Source of the DNA: Leptothrix sp. (in: b-proteobacteria)
Lineage (GTDB): Bacteria; Pseudomonadota; Gammaproteobacteria; Burkholderiales; Burkholderiaceae_C
Assembly: GCA_013822685.1 (NCBI GenBank)
Contig: PNKV01000020.1
Location: 24,239-88,238 of the forward strand
Direction: 5' to 3'
DNA: 64,000 nt
Part shown: positions 8,014-16,550 of the stretch, one piece after another
Layout: the number at the start of each line of letters is the position of its first letter
Position numbering within the stretch: position 1 is the first letter of the stretch
Program-made: the position numbers and the translations under genes
Notes under the pieces: model-generated
The model's input: the letters and a program-made list of their open reading frames with translations, nothing else
Databases searched by the model: none
What the model was told of the DNA's origin: nothing

Positions 8014-10206
8014 TCAGTGGCCCGGGTTGAAGGTGGCGTCCACGCGCTGACGAAGCCAACGCCACCCCTGGGCCACCGGGGGCGACCAGCCTTGGTCGAA
8101 ACGCACCCAGGCGCGCTCGCCCAGGCGTTCGGCGCGGGCGGCGTGGTCCACGCGCACATCCATCAACACGATGGGGCGCACCGTGTTCAGGTGTTTTTCG
8201 TCCTGGGGGTCGGTCTGGATCTCGCCGCCCTGCTGCTCGCTCAGCGCGGCGCTGGGCAGTTGGCGGGTGGCGCCCACGGCATCGCGCACCAAGGTGCCCG
8301 GCTCGGCGCGTGGCCCCTGGCTGCTCAGGCGCACTGACACATCACCCAGGTGTTGGCGCAGCTGCACGGCATCCGCCTCTCGCACGGCCACGCGCACGGT
8401 GGTGGGCTGGGCGGTGAGCAGGTGGCCCAGCAGGTCGCCGCGGTGCAGGTAGCGGCCAGGCAGGTCTCGTTCATTCGGCAGCACCAGGCGGCCCGCGCTC
8501 AAGGCACGCACCTGAAGGTGGTCGATCTGTTCGTCCAGCCGGGCCACTTCGGCCTGCAGGCGTTGCAGTTCATCCTGGGCCTTGCCGGATTGGGCCACGT
8601 CCTGGTTCGCGCCCATGCCGGTGAACTGGTCCTGCTCGGCCTGGGTGATCTGCGCGGCCAGGCGCTCGCGCTGGGCCAGCAGTTTCGGGTTGCCCAAGGT
8701 GACCAGCACATCGCCCGCGCTCACGCTGTCGCCGTCGGCATGGTGCACGGCCTGGATCAGGCCATCGACCTCGGTGCGCACCAGGGCCTGGTCGGGCGCC
8801 CAGACCACGCCGCGCACCACCAGGCGATCGGGCCACGGCAGCAACATGGCCAGCAAGGGCGGCAACAGCCAGGCCGCGCGCCGCAGGGCCGAGGTCCTTT
8901 GATCACGCGGGCGCCACAGCACGGCCTGCCAAGCCATGCGGGCCCAGGACCACGCCGGTTTGAGCAAGCCGAACAGCAGCGCCAAGGCCCCACCCAGCCA
9001 GCCCAGCAGGCTGGACACGCTGCCGGCCCAAACCACCAAGGCACCCCACAGCAGCAACTGGTAGCCCCAGGCCAGCGGGGCGTAGGCGATCAGCCAGGGC
9101 CGCTCGCCGGGCGCGGCTTGGGGGCGTTGGCCTTGCTTCAGATCATCGTGTTGTTGTGTCAGCCAGCGCTGCCCCTGGGCCTGCCACCATTGCTTGCTGC
9201 GTGGTCCCAGGTTGGGCAGGTGCAGCGCATCCGTCATCACGTGGTAGCCATCCAGCCTTTGCAAGGGGTTGGCGTTGAACAGCAGCGTGGACACGCAGGC
9301 GATGAACCACACCACGAAACCCGCGTCGTGCCACAGGCCTTCGGTGGTGCTTTGCCACAGCCACAGGCCCAGCGCAGCCATGGCCAGCTCGGCCATGATG
9401 CCGGCGGCGCTGACCAGCATGCGCTGCCAGGCATGGCGGAACGCGTTGGCCGCCGAGGCGTCCACATAAGGCACGGGCATGAGCATCAACAGTGTGATGC
9501 CGGCCTCGCGCACTTGGCCGCCCCAGCGCCGCACGGCCAGCGCGTGGGCGGCCTCGTGGATGGCTTTGATGACGGGGTACAGCACCAGCGACAAGGCCAG
9601 GTATTGCGGCGTGTGCATCCATGTGGTGGCATGGGCGTGCAGTGCGGCGCCGTGCATGAACAAGCCCGTCAGCAAGGCCAGAATCAGCGCACACCAAGCC
9701 AACAGCCCGGGCACTGAAAACACGGCGCGGGCCAAGGGCTCGGCCCGGTCCAGCCAGCGGCTGGGGTTGCCCAGCGGAATGCGCCAGGCCATCAACGTTG
9801 AAGGGCGGCTGAGGGCTTGGTCGTTGACCTCGGGCATTTGATCCGAATGGTGTGACAGCGAGGCCCGCGCGCCAAAATCCGGCGTGCCGTCGAACTCGAC
9901 CAGGTGCTGCTTTTGCAATTGCCGCAGCACGGCCAAGATGTCGTCTTGCGTGGGCGCCTCGGCGTGGCTGTCCAGCAAGGGCCACAGGTCTTGCAAAGCA
10001 CGCTGACCGTCAAACCGCGCGGCGATGCGGTAGGCCGAAGGGTTGAGTCTGCAGGCCTGACCCGTGTCGTCGTCGCGCAGCACCTGCCAACGCTGGCCGC
10101 GCACCCATTGGCCTTCCACGCTCACACGTGGGCGCAGCTTGGGGCGCAGGGCGGCCACCCGGTGCCAGTCCGGGCTGGACAAGGGGCTGTGCGCCAACAT
10201 CGGCAT
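8014..10206 (-). CDS. PqqD-M50 (site-2-protease-like)-HlyD fusion membrane protein
   Basis: 730 aa from the ATG at 10206, which overlaps the TGA of the upstream gene (TGATG coupling). Residues about 15-107 resemble a PqqD/RiPP-recognition fold (RPRVSVEGQWVRGQRW, AYRIAARFDG). The middle is polytopic, with the zinc-metalloprotease motif HEAAH (H217, E218, H221) and the second M50 motif NPLQRLDG (Asp319), so the site-2-protease active site looks complete. After the last membrane segments the C-terminal ~250 residues form an HlyD-like adaptor (biotinyl-lipoyl half VRTEVDGLIQAVHHADGDSV, coiled coil, beta-barrel). Similar M50-HlyD fusions are known beside peptide-export loci. The gene is followed 28 nt later by the SecA-like ATPase. 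Role inferred: membrane component that binds, and perhaps clips, the export substrate. Confidence 0.85.
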   Translation of the reverse strand: MPMLAHSPLSSPDWHRVAALRPKLRPRVSVEGQWVRGQRWQVLRDDDTGQACRLNPSAYRIAARFDGQRALQDLWPLLDSHAEAPTQDDILAVLRQLQKQHLVEFDGTPDFGARASLSHHSDQMPEVNDQALSRPSTLMAWRIPLGNPSRWLDRAEPLARAVFSVPGLLAWCALILALLTGLFMHGAALHAHATTWMHTPQYLALSLVLYPVIKAIHEAAHALAVRRWGGQVREAGITLLMLMPVPYVDASAANAFRHAWQRMLVSAAGIMAELAMAALGLWLWQSTTEGLWHDAGFVVWFIACVSTLLFNANPLQRLDGYHVMTDALHLPNLGPRSKQWWQAQGQRWLTQQHDDLKQGQRPQAAPGERPWLIAYAPLAWGYQLLLWGALVVWAGSVSSLLGWLGGALALLFGLLKPAWSWARMAWQAVLWRPRDQRTSALRRAAWLLPPLLAMLLPWPDRLVVRGVVWAPDQALVRTEVDGLIQAVHHADGDSVSAGDVLVTLGNPKLLAQRERLAAQITQAEQDQFTGMGANQDVAQSGKAQDELQRLQAEVARLDEQIDHLQVRALSAGRLVLPNERDLPGRYLHRGDLLGHLLTAQPTTVRVAVREADAVQLRQHLGDVSVRLSSQGPRAEPGTLVRDAVGATRQLPSAALSEQQGGEIQTDPQDEKHLNTVRPIVLMDVRVDHAARAERLGERAWVRFDQGWSPPVAQGWRWLRQRVDATFNPGH

Positions 10207-11594
10207 CACCCCCACCAGGACCACAGGCCCAGCCGCGCCCGCTCCAGCAAGGGCCGCACCAGCGTCCACAACCACGGGCGCTGGCCCACCACCACCTTGG
10301 CCTGGCCCATCAGGCCGGGGCGCACCTCAGGTGGCACCGCGCCGGTGAACTCGGCCTGCACCTCGAACACATTGCGGCCTTCGCGCGCCTGCGCCAGGGG
10401 CGTGATGCGCACCACGCGCAGCGCCAGCGTGTCCCAGGGCAGGGCCGACAAGGCCAGCACCCCGGTTTGACCGGGCTGCAGCTTGCCCACCTCGGTTTCA
10501 TCCACCTCAATGATCACCCGGTATTGCCGCGTGCTGGCCACCGTCAGCAGGGCATCGCCTTGCCGCACGGGCGCCCCGATCGATTGGCTCAGGTCACCCT
10601 GGATCACCACACCATCGAAGGGTGCGTTCAACTGTGAGCGCTGCAGTTGCTGGTCCACCAAGGCGAGTTGCGCCTGCGCCTCTTGCACCTTGGCCAGGCT
10701 CATGGCGGCCTCGGCGCGGTCGGCGCGGGTCATGGCGCCGGCATAGCTGTTCTCGTGCTGGGCCATCTGGCTGGCCCATTTGTCGTGCTCAAGCTTGAGG
10801 TCTTGCTCGGCCAGGTCGGCCAGCACCTGGCCTGCCTTGACCTGGTCGCCGGGGTGAACATGCGTGGCCTTGATGAAGCCATCGCTGGGGGCCACCAGAA
10901 CGCGCTGCTCCGCGCCTTCGATGCGGCCGCGTCCGCCAATGCGGTCGGGCAAGGGCAGCAGCGTGGCCACCGCCAGCGCGAAGGCTGCCAGTGCCATTGC
11001 GCGCCGCCGCCAAGGGTGTTCCGGGTTGCCCAGGTCACGCCAGCGGCGCCGCAAGGCTTGGCGCAAATGCCAATGCCACGGGCGGTGAGCCTGGCGTTGC
11101 AAAGCCAGCAAAGGCGCGCACTGCGCCACCGTGGCTTCGATGAACTGCTGCACGGCGGGCGTGAGCGGCGGCTGCCCTCGCGCCCACTCCAGGCTCAGTG
11201 CGCCCGTGGGGATGGGGCCTGCCGGCAAGGGCACGCTCAACACCGCACAGTCCAGGCGCTGGGCCAAGGTGCGGTGCGCCAGCGTCACCCATTGGTCGTG
11301 GTCGGCCAGCACGGGCGGCCAGCTCAAGGTCACGCCTTGGTCGATGGCCTCGTCCAGCGCCGCGCCCAGTTGCGTGGGCAGCAAGCTGGCGGTGTCCGGC
11401 GCGTCAGGGGCGGACCAGTGGGCGTCGGCCACCGCATGCCCTTGGTGCCACCAGGCCAGGCAGGCGCGCCTGGCGCCCACTTGCGTGGCCAGGGTGGACA
11501 GCAGCAGCAAAGCGCCTTCTCGGGCGCTGCCGCAGGCGGCCAACTCGGCCAGCAAAACCGGGTTGACGGGCGCCAAAGGCGGGCGGGAGGACAC
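10206..11594 (-). CDS. GAF-like domain / HlyD membrane-fusion protein
   Basis: 462 aa, starting at GTG 11594 with AAGGAAG about 8 nt upstream. Residues 10-165 look like a cytoplasmic GAF-type sensor fold. A basic linker (RQALRRRWRD) leads to one transmembrane helix (about 198-215). Next comes a periplasmic HlyD part with a biotinyl-lipoyl half (VAPSDGFIKATHVHPGDQVKAG), a coiled coil at about 255-320, the second half (LNAPFDGVVIQGDLSQSIG) and a barrel domain. It is the first gene of the leftward operon and is translationally coupled to the PqqD-M50-HlyD gene. A GAF domain on a membrane-fusion protein suggests cytoplasmic regulation of the exporter; no GAF ligand can be predicted. The 230-nt upstream region separates it from the divergent acyltransferase and should carry both promoters, but I could not assign clear -35/-10 boxes there. 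Confidence 0.83.
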   Translation of the reverse strand: MSSRPPLAPVNPVLLAELAACGSAREGALLLLSTLATQVGARRACLAWWHQGHAVADAHWSAPDAPDTASLLPTQLGAALDEAIDQGVTLSWPPVLADHDQWVTLAHRTLAQRLDCAVLSVPLPAGPIPTGALSLEWARGQPPLTPAVQQFIEATVAQCAPLLALQRQAHRPWHWHLRQALRRRWRDLGNPEHPWRRRAMALAAFALAVATLLPLPDRIGGRGRIEGAEQRVLVAPSDGFIKATHVHPGDQVKAGQVLADLAEQDLKLEHDKWASQMAQHENSYAGAMTRADRAEAAMSLAKVQEAQAQLALVDQQLQRSQLNAPFDGVVIQGDLSQSIGAPVRQGDALLTVASTRQYRVIIEVDETEVGKLQPGQTGVLALSALPWDTLALRVVRITPLAQAREGRNVFEVQAEFTGAVPPEVRPGLMGQAKVVVGQRPWLWTLVRPLLERARLGLWSWWG

Positions 11595-11824
11595 CGTCGG
11601 CTTCCTTGTGGTGACAACAAGGCCGGATCATTCAACGTTTGGTGATCAGGCAATCACCGAAAAAGCCGTGGGCAGTGTGGCTTTACCCCCCGTTTGAATC
11701 CCCTCAATCAAGTGGTTTGGTATTTCAAGTTGAGACAAGATGTGACAAAATTTTTCAAACGGTTCAGGGTTTGTGCCAAATCCTTGGATGACCGGCCAAG
11801 TGTTTTAAATCGCCAGAGGCACAC

Positions 11825-12598
11825 ATGCAGTACTCCATCGCGTCACCGTCTCGGATTCCCAAGGATGATGAATTAGACGAACAGGGCGGCCTGAACAACA
11901 GCTTGCCATTCGTGATGAAACTCGTTCGCACTGAAGAGCAATTGCTCAAAGTATGTGAATTGAGGTCGGTGGCTTATGGGCATCATTTACCCCACATGGC
12001 CGAAAACATGTTGATTCCGGACGCCCTGGACAAATCACCCGGCACGGTGATTTTCCTGGCGGAAGACAAAATCACCGGTGAGGCGATTGGCACGGCGCGG
12101 CTGCAGAGCAATTCGCACCAACCCCTGCTGCTGGAAGGCAGTGTGGATATTCCCGACGATTTGAAGAACCAGGCCTTGACGGAAATAACCAGGTTTTCGG
12201 TCAGGCCCGGGTATAACCAGTTCACCACTCGGCAGGCGTTAATCAAGGCCTGTTATCTATACTGCTGCGCGATGCAGTTGCCCTACATTTTGATCGGGGC
12301 CCGCCGCCCACTGGATCGGATTTACGAATCACTGGGGTATGTGGATATCTTTGGCGATGGCCGCAAGGTCCCGTTGAAGCACGCTGGCGGTATTGAGCAC
12401 CGTGTGCTGAAATTCGACGTCTATGGGGCCGAGCGAAAATGGCACGCCAACCAGCACCCGCTGTATGGCTTCATGTTTAAAACACACCACCCTGATATTC
12501 AGGTGTTTTCGGCGGTGAGTTCCGGGTGGGCCCGGCCACGCATGGCCGATCAGGCCGCCGGCATCAGGGACATTGACGGCGCGGCCAGGGGCAGGTGA
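11825..12598 (+). CDS. FeeM/LuxI-like GNAT N-acyltransferase
   Basis: 257 aa. Features fitting the N-acyl-amino-acid-synthase (FeeM)/exosortase-associated acyltransferase/LuxI superfamily are an N-terminal VRTEEQLLKVCELR segment, a HLPHMAEN stretch, FLAEDKITGEAIGTARLQS, EITRFSVRPGYN followed by a helix with two Cys, and IGARRPLDRIYESLGY. Such enzymes use acyl-ACP or acyl-CoA to acylate an amino compound. No signal peptide or membrane segment is seen. The last ~16 codons overlap the 3' end of the convergent histidine kinase. The region is less GC-rich than its neighbours, with several AT-rich codons, which may mark transfer. The product is unknown: it could be a lipid-like signal, or a metabolite tied to PEP-CTERM surface biology (a PEP-CTERM protein lies at 24278). 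Confidence 0.7.
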   Translation: MQYSIASPSRIPKDDELDEQGGLNNSLPFVMKLVRTEEQLLKVCELRSVAYGHHLPHMAENMLIPDALDKSPGTVIFLAEDKITGEAIGTARLQSNSHQPLLLEGSVDIPDDLKNQALTEITRFSVRPGYNQFTTRQALIKACYLYCCAMQLPYILIGARRPLDRIYESLGYVDIFGDGRKVPLKHAGGIEHRVLKFDVYGAERKWHANQHPLYGFMFKTHHPDIQVFSAVSSGWARPRMADQAAGIRDIDGAARGR

Positions 12599-14418
12599 GC
12601 CAGCAGCACCGACAGCAACTGGTCTTCGCGGAAGGGCTTGGGCAAATGGGCGTCCATGCCCGCGCCCAGGCAGCGCTCGCTGTCTTCGGCCAGTGCGCTG
12701 GCGGTCAGCGCCACCACCGGGGTGCGGGCCAGCCCGCGTGATTGTTCGTCGGCCCGGATCTGGCGGGTGGCCTCGAAGCCATCCATGGCCGGCATCTGGC
12801 AATCCATCAGCACCAGGTCAGGGCGCGGCTCGTTGCCGCACATGCGGTTCACCACCTCCAGGCCATCGGGCACGTGCTCCACGGTCAGGCCGTGGCGGCG
12901 CAGCAGGGCCTCCACCACCATCGCATTGACCTCGTTGTCTTCAGCCAACAGCACATGGCCTTGCAGGGCCACTGGCGTGCGGCCCACGTCGGCAGGCACG
13001 GGCGCACCGGTGTCGTAGCGTTTGGGGGCCGCCGGCGCCTGCGAGGCGGTGTAGGCCGGCAACGGCAAGGTGACTTCGAAACTCGACCCCTGGCCCTGCA
13101 CGCTGGAGCAGGTGATCTCGCCCTGCATGGCCCGGCAAATCTCGCGCGAGATGGTCAAACCCAGGCCCGTGCCGCCAAAGCGCCGGCCCAGCGAGTTGTC
13201 CACCTGATGAAAGGGGTCGAAAATGGTGGACAGGTCTTGCGGCGCGATGCCGATGCCCGAGTCGGACACCCGCATCACCATGGCCCCGGGCTGACCGTCC
13301 TGGTCCGCCATGCGGTGGGCGCTCAGGCGGATCTGGCCCCGCTCGGTGAACTTCACCGCGTTGCCGATCAGGTTCAGCAGGATCTGGCGCACCCGCGCGG
13401 CATCGCCCACCACGTGGCAGGGGCGCGGCAACTGCACCTGGGTGATCAGCGTCAGGCCCTTGCCCGAAGCGGTGACCGAGGTCAGCGCCACCAGGTCGTC
13501 CAGCACATCGCTCAGGTCAAAAGGCTGGTTTTCAACCGACAGGTGCCCGGCCTCAATGCGCGAAAAATCCAGTATGTCGTTGATGATGGACAACAGGTGC
13601 TCGCCCGAGCGCTCGACCAGGCCCAGGCGCTTGCGGTTTTCAAGGTCCAGATCGGCCGACTGGATCATGCGCGTCAGGCCCAAGATGCCATGCAGCGGGG
13701 TGCGCAATTCATGGCTCATGGTGGCCACGAACTGGCTTTTCATCGCATTTTGGCGTTCGGCCAATTGCAGCGCCGTTTCACGTTCGTGGGCAATTCGGTC
13801 GGTCACGAAACGCAGGCGAATCAATTCAACAATGTGTTTTTGGCCCCGCCACGCCACGCACAGCAGGCAACTCAAAAACACCAGCAAGCCCGCGCCTGTG
13901 TACAAACTCAGCGGATCGTGCCGGTTCAAAAACACAAAAGCGGCCGGCAAGACCATGGGCGCGCAATATGCGACGTTATTGATCCAGTTGGAATGCAGCG
14001 TGAAGGTGGCCAGGGTGGCCACGCCCGCCAAACCCACGCCAATCAGGGTAGAGGTGAGCAAATCATTGGCCGGTGTCAGCCAGATTCCGGCCAAGCCCCA
14101 CACGCAACCATCCAGGAGCATCAGCCCCAGCGTGGCCCTTTGCCAGGAACGGTTCACCGGGGCGCCGCGGTATTTGTGCCACTCTTGCTGGATGATGCGG
14201 GGAACCGCGATGCCTATTTTTAGACCCAGCCACCAGTGCACCAATGAATTGGCCACCTGGTGGTGGAAGAACAGCGTGGTCAGCACGGCAAACAGCGTCG
14301 CCGCCACCGTGGCTGGCGTCGCCATTGCCATCATCATTCGGAACTGTTCCGCCTTGATTTTCTGGCGGAGTTCCGGATCCAATTCCAGGAAAGAGTTGGG
14401 CATGGACTTGCGGTTCAT
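12550..14418 (-). CDS. Hybrid sensor histidine kinase/response regulator with six-TM input domain
   Basis: 622 aa from the ATG at 14418. Six hydrophobic segments (about residues 28-190) form the sensor. A short linker leads to HisKA (FVATMSHELRTPLHG, phosphoacceptor His236), HATPase_c (N box NLIGNAVKF, G1 DSGIGI, G2 GGTGLGL) and a receiver domain (LLAEDNEVN; phosphoacceptor Asp539 in LVLMDCQMP; Lys in HLPKPF). No Hpt or DNA-binding domain is present, so phosphate must go to another protein. The frame continues upstream to 14688 but has no membrane or domain features there, and that part would occupy the aldolase promoter region; ATG 14403 is an alternative. The gene is convergent with the acyltransferase (49-nt overlap), suggesting functional pairing, and divergent from fba. 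Confidence 0.87.
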   Translation of the reverse strand: MNRKSMPNSFLELDPELRQKIKAEQFRMMMAMATPATVAATLFAVLTTLFFHHQVANSLVHWWLGLKIGIAVPRIIQQEWHKYRGAPVNRSWQRATLGLMLLDGCVWGLAGIWLTPANDLLTSTLIGVGLAGVATLATFTLHSNWINNVAYCAPMVLPAAFVFLNRHDPLSLYTGAGLLVFLSCLLCVAWRGQKHIVELIRLRFVTDRIAHERETALQLAERQNAMKSQFVATMSHELRTPLHGILGLTRMIQSADLDLENRKRLGLVERSGEHLLSIINDILDFSRIEAGHLSVENQPFDLSDVLDDLVALTSVTASGKGLTLITQVQLPRPCHVVGDAARVRQILLNLIGNAVKFTERGQIRLSAHRMADQDGQPGAMVMRVSDSGIGIAPQDLSTIFDPFHQVDNSLGRRFGGTGLGLTISREICRAMQGEITCSSVQGQGSSFEVTLPLPAYTASQAPAAPKRYDTGAPVPADVGRTPVALQGHVLLAEDNEVNAMVVEALLRRHGLTVEHVPDGLEVVNRMCGNEPRPDLVLMDCQMPAMDGFEATRQIRADEQSRGLARTPVVALTASALAEDSERCLGAGMDAHLPKPFREDQLLSVLLAHLPLAAPSMSLMPAA

Positions 14419-14712
14419 AGCGTTACAGCTCACCACGAACAATGGAATATATGAAAAGCGGCCCACAGCCGCCCATTCAAAGATCCATTCTGACAAGTAT
14501 TCGTGACAATTGTCGCGCAGAGTAAAAAAACCCGCCTTATTTTGAGCCGCCTTTCGCCCCGCGTCAAACATATCGCGTGTTGGGTGTTCAGCACCTTCAC
14601 CTGGGGGGCGCGTTTGCACCGGCAGATCAGTAGAATCCCCCCAGTCGTGCGGCGGCCTGTGGTTTGCCGCGCTTTGCATTTCCATCATCCATTCGACTCA
14701 TTGGGGGTTCAC

Positions 14713-15777
14713 ATGCCACTCGTTTCCATGCGCCAACTGCTGGACCATGCCGCCGAAAATGGCTATGGCATTCCGGCGTTCAACGTCAACAACCTGGAAC
14801 AAGTGCAGGCCGTGATGTCTGCCGCCGATGAAGTCGGCGCGCCCGTCATCCTGCAGGCCAGCGCAGGGGCCCGCAAGTACGCCGGTGAATCCTTCATCAA
14901 GCACCTGATCCAGGCCGCCGTTGAAACCTACCCCCACGTGCCCCTGGTGATGCACCAGGACCACGGCCAGTCGCCCGCGATCTGCCAAGGCGCGATCGAC
15001 CTGGGCTTTGGCTCGGTGATGATGGACGGCTCGCTCAAGGAAGACGGCAAGACGCCGGCCGATTTCGCCTACAACGTTGACGTGACCCGCCGTGTCGTGC
15101 AACTGGCCCACAAAGTTGGCGTGACGGTCGAGGGTGAGCTGGGCTGCCTGGGCAACCTGGAAACCGGTGAAGCCGGCGAAGAAGACGGCATCGGCGCCGA
15201 AGGCAAGCTGGACCACAGCCAGATGCTGACCGACCCGGAGGAAGCCGCCATCTTCGTGCGCGAAACGCAACTTGACGCCCTGGCCATCGCCATCGGCACC
15301 AGCCACGGCGCCTACAAGTTCTCGCGCAAGCCCACGGGCGACATCCTGGCCATCTCTCGCGTCAAAGAGATCCACAAGCGCATCCCCAACACCCACCTGG
15401 TGATGCACGGCTCCTCGTCCGTGCCCTCCGAACTGCTGGCCATCATCAACCAGTACGGCGGCAAGATGAAGGAAACCTACGGCGTGCCCGTTGAGGAAAT
15501 CCAGGAAGCCATCAAGTTCGGCGTGCGCAAGATCAACATCGACACCGACATCCGCCTGGCCATGACCGCCGCCGTGCGCAAGTTCCTGTTCGAGAACCCG
15601 GATAAGTTCGACGCCCGCGAATGGCTCAAGCCCGCCCGCGAAGCCGCCAAGCAGATCTGCAAGCAGCGCTACATGGAGTTCGGCTGCGAAGGCCAGGGCA
15701 GCAAGATCAAGCCCGTGTCCCTGGTGGACATCGCCGCCCAATACGCCAACGGCAAGCTGGCCCAAGTGGTGGCCTGA
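14713..15777 (+). CDS. fba: Fructose-1,6-bisphosphate aldolase, class II (Calvin-cycle subtype)
   Basis: 354 aa, the normal length of the FBA II-B/CbbA subtype. It cleaves fructose-1,6-bisphosphate to glyceraldehyde-3-phosphate and dihydroxyacetone phosphate (and the reverse) in the cytoplasm. Visible motifs are FNVNNLEQ at the N-terminus, the Zn-binding [14 protein letters not shown], the GTSHGAYKF loop, HGSSSVPSE, and KINIDTD near the C-terminus. The ATG at 14713 is preceded by a TTGGGGG Shine-Dalgarno sequence; the open frame extends to 14503 without similarity. It is monocistronic, with a rho-independent terminator about 45 nt after the stop. The 294-nt upstream gap holds a TAGAAT hexamer at 14631 that could be a -10 box, but no convincing -35. 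Confidence 0.96.
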   Translation: MPLVSMRQLLDHAAENGYGIPAFNVNNLEQVQAVMSAADEVGAPVILQASAGARKYAGESFIKHLIQAAVETYPHVPLVMHQDHGQSPAICQGAIDLGFGSVMMDGSLKEDGKTPADFAYNVDVTRRVVQLAHKVGVTVEGELGCLGNLETGEAGEEDGIGAEGKLDHSQMLTDPEEAAIFVRETQLDALAIAIGTSHGAYKFSRKPTGDILAISRVKEIHKRIPNTHLVMHGSSSVPSELLAIINQYGGKMKETYGVPVEEIQEAIKFGVRKINIDTDIRLAMTAAVRKFLFENPDKFDAREWLKPAREAAKQICKQRYMEFGCEGQGSKIKPVSLVDIAAQYANGKLAQVVA

Positions 15778-15820
15778 TACCCCGCACCCACGCTGCGCTT
15801 TACAGTGCGGCGGGCACCAG

Positions 15821-15861
15821 AAGCCGACACCAGCGTTAAGCTTGGGGTCGGCTTTTTTTTC
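15821..15861 (+). terminator. Rho-independent terminator after fba
   Basis: A stem pairs AAGCCGACACC (from 15821) with GGGGTCGGCTT (to 15854) with one mismatch and a ~20-nt loop. A run of eight T follows (15853-15860). It ends fba transcription and lies just upstream of the next gene's Shine-Dalgarno sequence, so it could also act on read-through. Confidence 0.85.
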
Positions 15862-15877
15862 TTTGGAGAACCAATCC

Positions 15878-16546
15878 ATGCTCAAGCTCCACGGCTTTTC
15901 CTTGTCCAACTACTACAACAAGGTCAAGCTGGCCCTGCTTGAAAAGGGCGTGCCCTTTGAAGAGGTGCTGGTGCCGGTGGTGGGCTGCCCGGTGGACAGG
16001 GCGATGTCGCCCTTGGGCAAGGTGCCTTACCTGGAGACCGAGCATGGCAGCCTGTGCGAAAGCCAGGTGATCCTGGATTACATCGAGGCGCGCTTCCCCA
16101 CGCCTGCCTTGCTGCCCACCGACCCTTGGCTGGCCGCCAAGCACCGCGAGATCATCACCTTCCTGGAGCTGCACGTGGAGTTGTGCGCGCGCCAGCTGTA
16201 CGCGCAAGCGTTCTTTGGCGGCACCTTGCCCGACAAGTTCTTGGCGCGCGTCAAGGGCGACTTGGTCAAGAACCTGGCGGCGTTCAAGCCCCTGGCGGTG
16301 TTTGGCCCCTACGTCGCTGGCGACACCTTCTCGGCCGCGGATTGCGCTGCTTATGTCCACCTGCCGCTGGCGGGTTTGGCCACCAAGATCGTTTATGGCG
16401 AAGACCTGGTGGCCGCGGCCGGCATCGACTGGAAGACCTACGTCAAGCTGATCGAGCAACGCCCCACGGCCCAGAAGGTGGCCGCCGACCGCAAGGCGGA
16501 TCAGGCGCGCGCCACCGCGGTCACCAAGGCGGCGGCAGGGGGTTGA
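15878..16546 (+). CDS. Glutathione S-transferase family protein
   Basis: 222 aa with the two-domain GST layout. The N-terminal thioredoxin-like domain has LHGFSLSNYYNKVKLALLEKG, cis-Pro in GKVPYLE and the glutathione gamma-Glu-binding E-S pair in LCESQVILDYIE. An all-alpha C-terminal domain follows (DTFSAADCAAYVHLPLA). A Ser or Tyr in SNYYN could be the catalytic residue. Start at ATG 15878, with TTGGAGAA at 15863; the frame runs further upstream only through the fba terminator. The extreme C-terminus is Ala/Lys-rich. Substrate unknown; cytoplasmic conjugation or stress role expected. It is followed 4 nt later by a DUF481 gene, so the two may be co-transcribed. Confidence 0.88.
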   Translation: MLKLHGFSLSNYYNKVKLALLEKGVPFEEVLVPVVGCPVDRAMSPLGKVPYLETEHGSLCESQVILDYIEARFPTPALLPTDPWLAAKHREIITFLELHVELCARQLYAQAFFGGTLPDKFLARVKGDLVKNLAAFKPLAVFGPYVAGDTFSAADCAAYVHLPLAGLATKIVYGEDLVAAAGIDWKTYVKLIEQRPTAQKVAADRKADQARATAVTKAAAGG

Positions 16547-16550
16547 TCAC

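Noticed and set aside
8350..9717. Plus-strand frame of 455 codons
   Set aside because: Antisense shadow of the PqqD-M50-HlyD gene; Gln/His/Gly-rich without domains.
1..11594. Classical type I secretion operon
   Set aside because: HlyD-type proteins are present, but no ABC transporter or TolC is visible, and the ATPase is SecA-like; kept as a distinct system.
11720..11740. Possible sigma-54 promoter (TGGTAT...TTGA)
   Set aside because: The -12 element lacks GC at the required 10-nt distance from GG.
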